A DNA stretch of 17,708 nt, taken from positions 1 to 17,708 of the forward strand of contig JAKDKI010000011.1 in the NCBI GenBank assembly GCA_030453435.1, in the 5' to 3' direction. Source of the stretch: Kocuria sp. (lineage in GTDB: Bacteria > Actinomycetota > Actinomycetes > Actinomycetales > Micrococcaceae). Shown here one piece after another: positions 5,852 through 11,935 of this stretch; positions within the stretch are counted from its first letter, which is position 1, and every line of letters starts with the position of its first letter. The translations under genes were made by a program, and so were the position numbers. The notes below the pieces were generated by a model that was not told the DNA's origin, searched no databases, and saw nothing but the letters and a program-made list of their open reading frames with translations.

Positions 5852-7147
5852 TCAGGTCTGCGCTAGGTGGCCTCGCAACGTGGTCGCTTGATACTCGGTG
5901 CGGTAGATACCGCGCCGTTGCAGTTCCGGGACCACGAGTTCCACAAAATCACGCAGTGAATGTGGTTGTTGCGGCGGCATCAGGTTGAAGCCGTCCGCGC
6001 CTCCGGTATTCAGCCACAGCTCCATCTGATCGGCAATGCTCGACGGCGTGCCCACCATGGTGTAATGCCCTCCTCCGGCAGCCAGCCGCCCCAGCAGTTG
6101 CCGGACCGTGGGCTGTTCCGCCTCGATGATGCGCAGAATGGTCCCGTAACGCCCTTGCGGGCCAGTGAACTCCTCGAGGGGAGGCAGCGGGGGCACGGGT
6201 TCGTCCAGCTCCCATTCCGAACAGTCCTGTTCCACGAACGTGCTCAATTGCGCCAGGGACTGCTCGACCGGGAGCAGCATGTCCACCGCCCGTTGTTTTT
6301 CGAGGGCCTGCTCGTGCGTCTCACCCACGTAGGTCACCAGGCCGGGCATGATGAGCACGCTCTGAGGATCCCGGCCCGCTTGTGCAATTCGCTGTTTCAC
6401 ATCCGAGTAGTACTCCTGTGCGGACGGTAGATCATAGGCGACCGCGTAAATCCCCTCGGCGTAGTCCGCGGCCAGTTCCCGCCCCGGCCCGGACGCCCCC
6501 GCCTGGAACAGCACCGGCTCACCCTGCGGGGAGCGGGGAACCGTGAGGGGCCCGTCCACCAGAAAGTGGTGACCGTCGTGATTCACCGGAGTGATTCGAG
6601 ACGAGTCTGCGTACACCCCGTTCCGGTCCGGCCGCAGCGCATCCGAGTCCCAACTGGACCACAGCGAGCGGGCCACTGACACGAACTCCCGCGCACGCTC
6701 GTACCGCTCCGTCTTGGGCGGCATAGCGGTGTACCCGTGATTACGAGCCTCCGCATCGAACATGGATGTCACCACGTTCCAACCCACTCGACCGCCGGAG
6801 GTGTGATCCAGCGGAGCCAGCATGCGTGCAGCGTGAAAGGGAGTGAAGAAGGTGGTGGAAACCGTGCACACCAGCCCAATGTGGGTTGTCGCCCGGGCCA
6901 TGGCGGACAGAGCCGTCAACGGTTCCAGGAACCACCGAGGGCCGTCCTCCACGGAGCTGATGCTGTGGCCGTCCGCAAAGAACACGGCGTCGAACAAACC
7001 TCGTTCGGCTAATTGCGCGAGCTCCTCGTAATACGCGATGTCGCCCAGCCGTTCGACGGGTGAATCCGGTGCGCGCCATGCCGCCTGGTGATGACCCGCG
7101 CCGAACAGGAACGCGTTGAGGTGCAACTTCTTGCGCTGAGCAGCCAT
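5852..7147 (-). CDS. NtaA/SnaA/DszA-family FMN-dependent monooxygenase (LLM class)
   Basis: 431 aa, close to family length (~440). Typical text of the NtaA/SnaA/DszA branch: L-N-A-F-L (10-14), H-H-Q-A-A-W-R (19-25), F-D-A-V-F-F-A-D (52-59), E-P-L-T-A-L (75-80), S-G-G-R-V-G-W-N-V-V-T-S (117-128), R-Y-x-R-A-x-E-F (148-155) and Q-A-G-A-S-G-P-G-R-E-L-A-A (215-227). Relatives use FMNH2 from a separate reductase to oxidise C-S, C-N or similar bonds (DszA, SnaA, NtaA, EmoA). The ATG at 7147 follows the TGA of the SDR gene with no gap, so translation is coupled, and the pair sits under a TPP riboswitch. Known relatives are not thiamine genes; I infer that the substrate is a thiamine-related pyrimidine or thiazole, or an analogue. 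No flavin reductase is nearby. Confidence 0.92.
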   Translation of the reverse strand: MAAQRKKLHLNAFLFGAGHHQAAWRAPDSPVERLGDIAYYEELAQLAERGLFDAVFFADGHSISSVEDGPRWFLEPLTALSAMARATTHIGLVCTVSTTFFTPFHAARMLAPLDHTSGGRVGWNVVTSMFDAEARNHGYTAMPPKTERYERAREFVSVARSLWSSWDSDALRPDRNGVYADSSRITPVNHDGHHFLVDGPLTVPRSPQGEPVLFQAGASGPGRELAADYAEGIYAVAYDLPSAQEYYSDVKQRIAQAGRDPQSVLIMPGLVTYVGETHEQALEKQRAVDMLLPVEQSLAQLSTFVEQDCSEWELDEPVPPLPPLEEFTGPQGRYGTILRIIEAEQPTVRQLLGRLAAGGGHYTMVGTPSSIADQMELWLNTGGADGFNLMPPQQPHSLRDFVELVVPELQRRGIYRTEYQATTLRGHLAQT

Positions 7148-7912
7148 TCAGTCCATCACCAGTCCGCCGTCGACCACCAGGTTCTGGCCGGTCACCGAAC
7201 GTGACCAGTCAGAGGCAAAGAACAGCGCGGAGTCGGCGAATTCTTCCGGCGCGGTGGCGCGGCCAAGGGGCGTTGAGGCGGCGATCAGATCGAACACGGC
7301 ATCGGGGGTGGCCGAACTCGCATCGGTGGTTCGCAGCAGACCACCGGAGATCATGTTCACGGTAATCCCCAGCGGACCGAGTTCCTTGGCGGCCGTGCGG
7401 GTCAGCGACAACAGCGCAGCCTTGGCCGCGGTGTAGTCGTGGTACGGAACCACGGGGTTTTGGAACAGATTGGTGCCGATATTGATGATCCGGCCCATGC
7501 CGGCTTCGGCCATTCCGGGGGTCACCGCCCTGATCACGTTGAGGGCGCCACCCACCGCACCGTTGAGCTGCTGGTTGAAGTGCTCCCAGGTAATGGTGTC
7601 CAGGGCGGGGCGGTCATCCCCGTTGAAGCTGAAATCCACCAGGGCGTTGTTGACGGCCACCGTGACAGGCGCACCAAAATGCTCACTCGCCTTGGCCACC
7701 ATGTCGGTGACCTGTTCGGCATCGGTAACATCCGCCTGCAGACCAATCACATGGTCTTCACCCAGCTCGGAGACAAGTTGATGGGCTCGTTCCTCGCTTT
7801 GGCGGTAGTTGATCACCACCCGAGCACCTTCGCGGACGAAGGCGCGAGTCAGGCACTCGCCCAAACCTCGTGCTCCGCCGGTGATGAGAACGATGTGCTC
7901 GTTGATCCGCAT
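7148..7912 (-). CDS. SDR-family NAD(P)-dependent oxidoreductase under a TPP riboswitch
   Basis: 254 aa classical short-chain dehydrogenase. Cofactor motif T-G-G-A-R-G-L-G (11-18); R37 after the second strand suggests NADP(H); D61-V (ADV), N88-N-A, N117, and Y160-x-x-x-K164. The catalytic serine, 13 residues before the tyrosine in FabG-type enzymes, is Thr147 here (I-I-N-I-G-T). ATG 7912 is chosen because AGGAG (7922-7918) ends five bases before it; the upstream GTG 7918 would overlap that site. It is the first gene after the riboswitch and ends directly at the start of the monooxygenase. Rodionov-type comparative studies reported a thi-box-linked SDR called oarX; I recall this but cannot confirm orthology. 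The substrate is unknown, and the general annotation 3-oxoacyl-ACP reductase would be misleading. Confidence 0.92.
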   Translation of the reverse strand: MRINEHIVLITGGARGLGECLTRAFVREGARVVINYRQSEERAHQLVSELGEDHVIGLQADVTDAEQVTDMVAKASEHFGAPVTVAVNNALVDFSFNGDDRPALDTITWEHFNQQLNGAVGGALNVIRAVTPGMAEAGMGRIINIGTNLFQNPVVPYHDYTAAKAALLSLTRTAAKELGPLGITVNMISGGLLRTTDASSATPDAVFDLIAASTPLGRATAPEEFADSALFFASDWSRSVTGQNLVVDGGLVMD

Positions 7913-7978
7913 GCTCACTCCTGTGGCTCTACGGCGAGTGGATGCGTTAAAGCTCAGGGTTTACTCCCGGCTACGACA

Positions 7979-8081
7979 TGACATCCCTTCGCCAGTGCTA
8001 ACTGGACAGGTTCAACGGGTGTGAATCTCAGCCGGTCCTGCGCATCGTGTGATGCGTGTGGGAGCTCGGCACCCCGTGTCA
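7979..8081 (-). promoter_or_regulatory. TPP riboswitch (thi-box)
   Basis: Read on the minus strand, all core elements occur in order. P1 is TGACA (8081-8077) with TGTCA (7983-7979). Next comes GGGGTGCC, then an optional P3a hairpin CGCATC-ACAC-GATGCG (8056-8041). CTGAGA (8031-8026) and ACCCGTTGAACCTG follow, then P5 CCAGT-TAGC-ACTGG and GCGAAGGGA (7992-7984). The aptamer binds thiamine pyrophosphate and normally lowers expression of the downstream genes. About 66 bases separate it from the SDR start. CACTC (7940-7936) can pair with GAGTG (7920-7916), which covers the Shine-Dalgarno, while no terminator with a U tract is seen, so translational control is more likely. Confidence 0.93.
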
Positions 8082-8090
8082 CTACTGTGT

Positions 8091-8106
8091 GAGTGTAGCC
8101 ACACTC
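8091..8106. promoter_or_regulatory. Inverted repeat between nadE and the TPP riboswitch
   Basis: GAGTGT-AGCC-ACACTC, a perfect 6-4-6 inverted repeat 11 bp after the nadE stop. It could be the weak nadE terminator (no T tract). On the minus strand it also contains TACACT, a plausible -10 for the riboswitch operon, so the site may combine promoter and operator. Confidence 0.4.
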
Positions 8107-8117
8107 GGTGGGTAAAG

Positions 8118-8945
8118 CTAAAGCGCGCGCCACCAGTCATCCGCCGGGGTCACCGGTACGGTGCGCTTGTGTCGTGAACGCAGGAAGATCGTCTCCAGCC
8201 GCTCTGCGACGTCGTCGGTGATTTCTTTGCCCTCTAGATAATCGTCGATGTCGTTGTAGGTCAGACCCAGTTCGTCCTCGTCCGTGCGACCGGGGTTGTC
8301 GTCCAGCAGGTCTGCGGTGGGTACCTTGGAGATCAGCGGTTCAGGCGATCCCAGGTATTCGAGCAGCTGCCGGTTCTGGCGTTTGTTCAGCCCACCCAGT
8401 GGCAGCAGATCCGCGCCGCCGTCGCCGAACTTGGTGAAGAAACCGGTCACCGATTCCGCGGCATGATCCGTTCCGATCACCAACAGATTGTTGTCCCCGC
8501 CGACGGCGTATTGGGCCGTCATGCGCACGCGCGCCTTGGTATTGCCTCGCGTGAAATCGGTCAGCTCCGATCCGGTGGCCGACTCGTAGGCCTCTTCGAA
8601 ACCGCGCACGGCCGGAGCGACGTCGTAGGTAATGGTCTGGTCCGGGGCGATGAACGCGAGCGCGGCCTGCGCATCGGCCTCGTCGTGCTGCACCCCGTGC
8701 GGGAGACGCATCGCTACGAACTGGACGTCACTACCTTGAGCACGAAGCTTCTCCACGGCCAGTTGGGCGAGCTTGCCCGCGAGAGTGGAATCCACCCCGC
8801 CGCTGATGCCCAGGACGAAGCCCTTGGTGTGAGTGGCCTCGAGGTAGTCGCACAGAAAATCGACCCTGCGTTCGACTTCCGCGGCGGGGTCGATCTGCGG
8901 TTTCACACCGAGTTCGGAAATGATCTGAGCCTGCAATTCGCGCAT
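8118..8945 (-). CDS. nadE: NH3-dependent NAD+ synthetase
   Basis: 275 aa, the same length as E. coli NadE. It amidates nicotinate adenine dinucleotide with ammonia and ATP to give NAD+, the last step of NAD synthesis. The ATP pyrophosphatase P-loop is S-G-G-V-D-S (48-53). Other family blocks are [10 protein letters not shown] (133-142), G-T-D-H-A-A-E (158-164), [15 protein letters not shown] (169-183) and K-R-T-V-P (260-264). No glutaminase domain is attached, so it is the ammonia-dependent type. ATG 8945 gives [19 protein letters not shown], aligned with known N-termini; the frame continues upstream to 9872 but that part is the shadow of the echA gene. TACCAT lies at -12 to -7. The gene is divergent from echA. 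Confidence 0.96.
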   Translation of the reverse strand: MRELQAQIISELGVKPQIDPAAEVERRVDFLCDYLEATHTKGFVLGISGGVDSTLAGKLAQLAVEKLRAQGSDVQFVAMRLPHGVQHDEADAQAALAFIAPDQTITYDVAPAVRGFEEAYESATGSELTDFTRGNTKARVRMTAQYAVGGDNNLLVIGTDHAAESVTGFFTKFGDGGADLLPLGGLNKRQNRQLLEYLGSPEPLISKVPTADLLDDNPGRTDEDELGLTYNDIDDYLEGKEITDDVAERLETIFLRSRHKRTVPVTPADDWWRAL

Positions 8946-8951
8946 GCGGTC

Positions 8952-8957
8952 ATGGTA
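8952..8957 (-). promoter_or_regulatory. Candidate -10 box, leaderless promoter of nadE
   Basis: TACCAT on the minus strand, then GACCGC and the ATG at 8945. No Shine-Dalgarno is visible before this ATG. No convincing -35. Confidence 0.4.
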
Positions 8958-9041
8958 GTACTCGCGTGTTTCCGCGGTGTGACATGTCTTCACACTCGGC
9001 TTTTCAAGGTTGACCCAAGGCCCACATGAGATGCTGGTCAC

Positions 9042-9827
9042 ATGAGCGAAAACACCGAATACGAGACCATTGTGGTGAGCCGTGACGGCCGCGTAGGCGT
9101 GATCACCCTGAACCGCCCCAAGGCTCTCAATGCCCTGAATGAGCAGACCATGAACGATGTGGTTGCTGCCGCTACCGAGCTCGATCGCGACCCGGACATC
9201 GGCGCAATCGTCCTGACCGGTTCGGAAAAGGCGTTCGCCGCGGGCGCTGACATCAAGGAGATGGCCACTAAGTCCGCGGCCGAGATGTACCGCGTGGACT
9301 TCTTCTCGCCGTGGGATGCTTTCGCCCGCCTGCGCACCCCCAAGATTGCCGCCGTTGCCGGTTACGCCCTGGGCGGTGGCTGCGAGCTGGCCATGATGTG
9401 CGACCTGATCATCGCTGCGGACACCGCAAAATTCGGTCAGCCCGAGATCAATCTGGGCGTCATCCCCGGTATGGGCGGCACCCAGCGGCTCATCCGCGCC
9501 ATCGGCAAGTCCAAGGCCATGGACATGATCCTCACCGCACGCCAGATGGACGCAGAGGAAGCCGAACGCTCCGGCCTGGTAGCTCGCGTGGTTCCTGCCG
9601 ATCAGCTCCTGGACACCGCCAACGACGTCGCTCGCACCATTGCCGGGCTCTCCAAGCCCGTTGCTCAACACGCCGTCGAGTCCGTCAACGCGGCGTACGA
9701 GACCACCCTGCAGCAGGGTGTGCAGTACGAGCGCCGCGTATTCCACGGCTTGTTCTCCACCGCTGACCAGAAGGAAGGTATGGCCGCCTTCAGCGAGAAG
9801 CGCAAGGCCAACTTCACGCACGAGTAA
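9042..9827 (+). CDS. echA8: Enoyl-CoA hydratase, EchA8-like
   Basis: 261 aa crotonase, very similar in recalled text to mycobacterial EchA8. It hydrates trans-2-enoyl-CoA to 3-hydroxyacyl-CoA in fatty-acid beta-oxidation. The oxyanion-hole segments are [11 protein letters not shown] (64-74) and [13 protein letters not shown] (109-121). Both catalytic glutamates are present, E115 and E135 (G-Q-P-E-I-N-L-G), with the usual 20-residue spacing. The C-terminal helix [10 protein letters not shown] is typical. There is no Shine-Dalgarno before ATG 9042; GATGCT at -12 to -7 is a near match to the leaderless -10 pattern, and TTGACC (9010-9015) is a -35-like hexamer with too short a spacer. It stands alone, divergent from nadE. 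Confidence 0.94.
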   Translation: MSENTEYETIVVSRDGRVGVITLNRPKALNALNEQTMNDVVAAATELDRDPDIGAIVLTGSEKAFAAGADIKEMATKSAAEMYRVDFFSPWDAFARLRTPKIAAVAGYALGGGCELAMMCDLIIAADTAKFGQPEINLGVIPGMGGTQRLIRAIGKSKAMDMILTARQMDAEEAERSGLVARVVPADQLLDTANDVARTIAGLSKPVAQHAVESVNAAYETTLQQGVQYERRVFHGLFSTADQKEGMAAFSEKRKANFTHE

Positions 9828-10232
9828 AGCGTGAGCGAGGCGACCGAATGGCCTTGCCGGGCCGGTGAGCATTTGGTGAGAATCAACGACACGGTTGGAG
9901 CATGACCGACCGGCTCACCACAACTCATTCACCGGATCGCGGTCGCCAAGGCCGCTTACCAGGACCCGTTCACTGAGGCACGTTATTCGGGGAGGACATA
10001 CTCCCGAAAAACCGTTGACCAGTGGACGGGTTTTGCGTTGCCGCAGCCCGCTTTCGGCGAAGCCGTGCGCTGGTACACGGTTTTTGGAGGGTATGCGCCC
10101 TGCGAAGACCATGCGCCGATGAACGTTCCTTCCTCGTGCGGTTTGGACTCCACAGGCTATTGCGAACGTGCCAAAGACCCGCCGAAGTGCACAATGCCTT
10201 GCGAGGGAGGCACATGAGGGCTGGCCGATTGC
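9828..10232. other. Intergenic region between echA and MarR gene
   Basis: 405 bp with no gene I can support. The first ~115 bp show nothing beyond a 7-bp inverted match (GGTGAGC 9864-9870 / GCTCACC 9913-9919). From about 9945 to 10150 there is a cluster of degenerate repeats with inverted symmetry. Long open frames on both strands cross it but read only repeat text. Confidence 0.65.
9945..10150. repeat. Cluster of four degenerate 51-60-bp repeats with inverted symmetry
   Basis: Repeat units can be anchored at 9953, 10013, 10064 and 10124 (spacings 60, 51, 60). The best units are CGTTGACCAGTGGACGGGTT (from 10013) and CGTGCGCTGGTACACGGTTT (from 10064). The second also matches the first on the opposite strand: AAAAACCGTTGACCAG near 10008 against AAAAACCGTGTACCAG read backwards from about 10085. 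Each unit is a small imperfect hairpin, and TTCGGGGAG/CTCCCGAA (9986-9994 / 10001-10008) adds another. Forward translation gives a recurring R-x-L-V-x-G-F pattern, a sign of repeated DNA rather than of a protein. Confidence 0.55.
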
Positions 10233-10244
10233 TTGTCTGGGGTC

Positions 10245-10661
10245 ATGCGAGTGGTGGATGTGTATCGGTTGTCGAGGCGGCTCAAGGAGTTGGCGGATGC
10301 GGCCGTGCCCGCTGAGGGGGATGGCCGACTCAAACCCGGGGAAATGGAGGTGATGAACTACCTCGCGGAGAACCCGGGTGAATCGGTCAGTGGGATTGCG
10401 CGGGGAACGCGATTGTCCAAGAGTCTGGTGTCCAGGTACGTGAGGGAGCTCCATGGTGTGGGGCTCGTGAAGTATCAAACCGACTGCTTCGACGCGCGGT
10501 TCAGGATGATCGAGCTCTCGGAATCGGCGCGGAGGGAAATCCGGTTGCGGGCGGAAGTATCCGTCCAGTTTGCACTGTACGAACACGAACCGTGGCTGTC
10601 CTACAAACAACAACGGGACGCTCTTGACCTCATGAAGTCCTTGGCGGACATTCTTCGGTGA
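10245..10661 (+). CDS. MarR-family winged-helix transcriptional regulator
   Basis: 138 aa from ATG 10245. An N-terminal helix (1-20) is followed by a MarR winged helix: K-P-G-E-M-E-V-M-N-Y-L (30-40), S-V-S-G-I-A-R (47-53), the recognition helix L-S-K-S-L-V-S-R-Y-V-R-E-L (57-69), G-L-V-K-Y (73-77) and the wing with D83-A-R-F-R. A C-terminal dimerisation helix (95-138) completes it. Such proteins are dimeric repressors or activators, often ligand-responsive. The start is uncertain: GTG 10251 has GGGG 8 bases upstream, and TTG 10233 extends the frame by four codons. It precedes the molybdate operon by 78 bp on the same strand, but that operon has its own promoter, so a link to molybdate is not shown. 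The target is unknown. Confidence 0.85.
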   Translation: MRVVDVYRLSRRLKELADAAVPAEGDGRLKPGEMEVMNYLAENPGESVSGIARGTRLSKSLVSRYVRELHGVGLVKYQTDCFDARFRMIELSESARREIRLRAEVSVQFALYEHEPWLSYKQQRDALDLMKSLADILR

Positions 10662-10704
10662 GTAGCTTGTCGACCAGGTTGATCCGAATTTACGGAATCT
10701 TTCG

Positions 10705-10733
10705 CTGACTAAGCCCGCAAATGCGGATAGGCT
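10705..10733 (+). promoter_or_regulatory. Promoter of the molybdate operon, leaderless
   Basis: CTGACT (10705-10710), a 17-bp spacer and TAGGCT (10728-10733), then six bases and the ATG at 10740. This is the best sigma70-like promoter in the window, and its +1 would be the A of the ATG. No Shine-Dalgarno is present. Confidence 0.6.
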
Positions 10734-10739
10734 CGGCGC

Positions 10740-11141
10740 ATGACTTTGTTGCGGGTGGCTGATGCGGCGCTGTTCTTGGGTGTCAGTGATGACACGGTGC
10801 GTCGGTGGATTGACCAAGGCACGCTCACGCGTCAACAGAATGCCTCCGGTCATGTGGTAGTGGATGGAGTCGAGCTGGCCAAGCTGGCCAAGCGCAATGC
10901 GATAAACCCCAGAGACCCCAATAGCGGTAAGGGGTCGGCGAGGAACCGGTTGGTCGGACTGGTGACCTCGGTAACGTCGGACACGGTGATGTCCCAAGTG
11001 GAGATGCAGTGCGGCCCTCACCGGATCGTCTCGCTGATGAGCACCGAAGCCGTCCGGGAGCTCAAGCTCGAACCGGGGTCGGTGGCTACCGCGGTGGTTA
11101 AAGCCACCACCGTCATCGTCGAATCCGGAGATTTCTCGTGA
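10740..11141 (+). CDS. HTH-TOBE molybdate-responsive protein
   Basis: 133 aa with two parts. Residues 3-50 form an excisionase/MerR-type helix-turn-helix (L-R-V-A-D-A-A-L-F-L-G-V-S-D-D-T-V-R-R-W-I-D-Q-G). Residues 69-130 form a TOBE/Mop domain (N-R-L-V-G-L-V-T-S-V to A-V-V-K-A-T-T-V-I-V-E). TOBE domains bind molybdate or tungstate, so this is probably a sensor that controls the operon it heads, comparable in role but not in HTH type to ModE. It could instead be mainly a molybdate-storing molbindin. Its TGA (11139-11141) overlaps the GTG of modA. The first gene of the operon carries the oxyanion-binding domain that the ModC part downstream lacks. Confidence 0.9.
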   Translation: MTLLRVADAALFLGVSDDTVRRWIDQGTLTRQQNASGHVVVDGVELAKLAKRNAINPRDPNSGKGSARNRLVGLVTSVTSDTVMSQVEMQCGPHRIVSLMSTEAVRELKLEPGSVATAVVKATTVIVESGDFS

Positions 11142-11935
11142 GGGCCCGGGCCAGGTTTGCCGTGCTGAGTGCCGCGGCCGCATTGATTCTCATGGCGTGT
11201 GGAACCGGCGAAGGCAGCGACGGGAGCTCGAGCGCGAGTGGGGGAGCGGCGTCGTCGGAGCAAGGAACGGTGACGGTGTATGCGGCGGCGTCGTTGACCG
11301 ACAGCTTCGATCGGCTGGTTGAGGAGTTCGAGTCCCGGCACCCGGGCACAGACGTCATGGTGGATTACGGGGGATCGACCGGACTGGCGCAACGGTTGCA
11401 GGAGGGCGCGCGGGCGGATGTGTTTGCCTCGGCTGATGAGCGGATCATGGACCGGCTGACGGGTTCGGATCTGCCGACGGGTGAACCGGAGACTTTCGCG
11501 AGCAACACGCTCACTCTCGTTGTGCCGGACGGTAACCCGGCCGGCATTTCCGGGCTGAACGACCTTGGCAAAGAGGGTGTGAATTTCGTGCGGTGCTCGC
11601 CAGAAGTGCCGTGTGGTGCGGCCGCGGACGAGCTCGAAGAGTTGAACGGCGTGGAGCTGAACCCTGTGAGTTCGGAACACTCCGTGACCGATGTTTTGGG
11701 GAAGGTCACGTCGGGGCAGGCGGATGCTGGGCTCGTGTACGCCACCGATGCTCAGGCAGCCGGTGAGCGGGTAGAGAAGATCGAGGTGCCGCATGCGGAG
11801 GACGTGGTCAATCGCTACCCGGTGGTGAAGTTCCCCGGTTCGTCGAATGAGGCTGCCGCGGGGGATTTCGTCGACCTGCTCATGAGTGAGCGGGGTCAAG
11901 ACATCTTGCGAGATGAGGGGTTCGGCGCGCCATGA
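11138..11935 (+). CDS. modA: Molybdate ABC transporter substrate-binding lipoprotein
   Basis: 265 aa. It captures molybdate (or tungstate) outside the membrane and delivers it to ModB. The signal peptide is R-rich (MRARARF), followed by a hydrophobic core and lipobox L-M-A-C with C21 as the lipid anchor. A Ser/Gly linker spans about 26-42. The ModA fold follows: [13 protein letters not shown] (45-57) with the oxyanion-contacting serine, Y-G-G-S-T-G-L-A-Q (77-85) and A-D-V-F-A-S-A-D (93-100). [10 protein letters not shown] lies near 195-205, and a typical C-terminal [14 protein letters not shown] follows. GTG 11138 overlaps the preceding stop (GTGA), with GGAG about 8 bases upstream. Its stop overlaps the modBC start (ATGA). 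Confidence 0.96.
   Translation: MRARARFAVLSAAAALILMACGTGEGSDGSSSASGGAASSEQGTVTVYAAASLTDSFDRLVEEFESRHPGTDVMVDYGGSTGLAQRLQEGARADVFASADERIMDRLTGSDLPTGEPETFASNTLTLVVPDGNPAGISGLNDLGKEGVNFVRCSPEVPCGAAADELEELNGVELNPVSSEHSVTDVLGKVTSGQADAGLVYATDAQAAGERVEKIEVPHAEDVVNRYPVVKFPGSSNEAAAGDFVDLLMSERGQDILRDEGFGAP

Noticed and set aside
9010..9035. Standard promoter for echA (TTGACC and GATGCT)
   Set aside because: The spacer is only 14 bp and the -10 lacks the first T, so it was not listed as a feature.
8946..9872. N-terminal extension of nadE to 9872
   Set aside because: The extra part is the antisense shadow of the echA8-like gene. NadE is complete (275 aa) from 8945.
9986..10013. Intrinsic terminator after echA
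   Set aside because: The TTCGGGGAG/CTCCCGAA stem is followed by A residues rather than T on the plus strand and lies 160 bp from the stop. It fits better as part of the repeat cluster.
9915..11183. Long minus-strand open frame (422 codons)
   Set aside because: It runs through the repeat cluster and is antisense to the MarR and HTH-TOBE genes, which have clear domains; its product has no family resemblance and low-complexity text.
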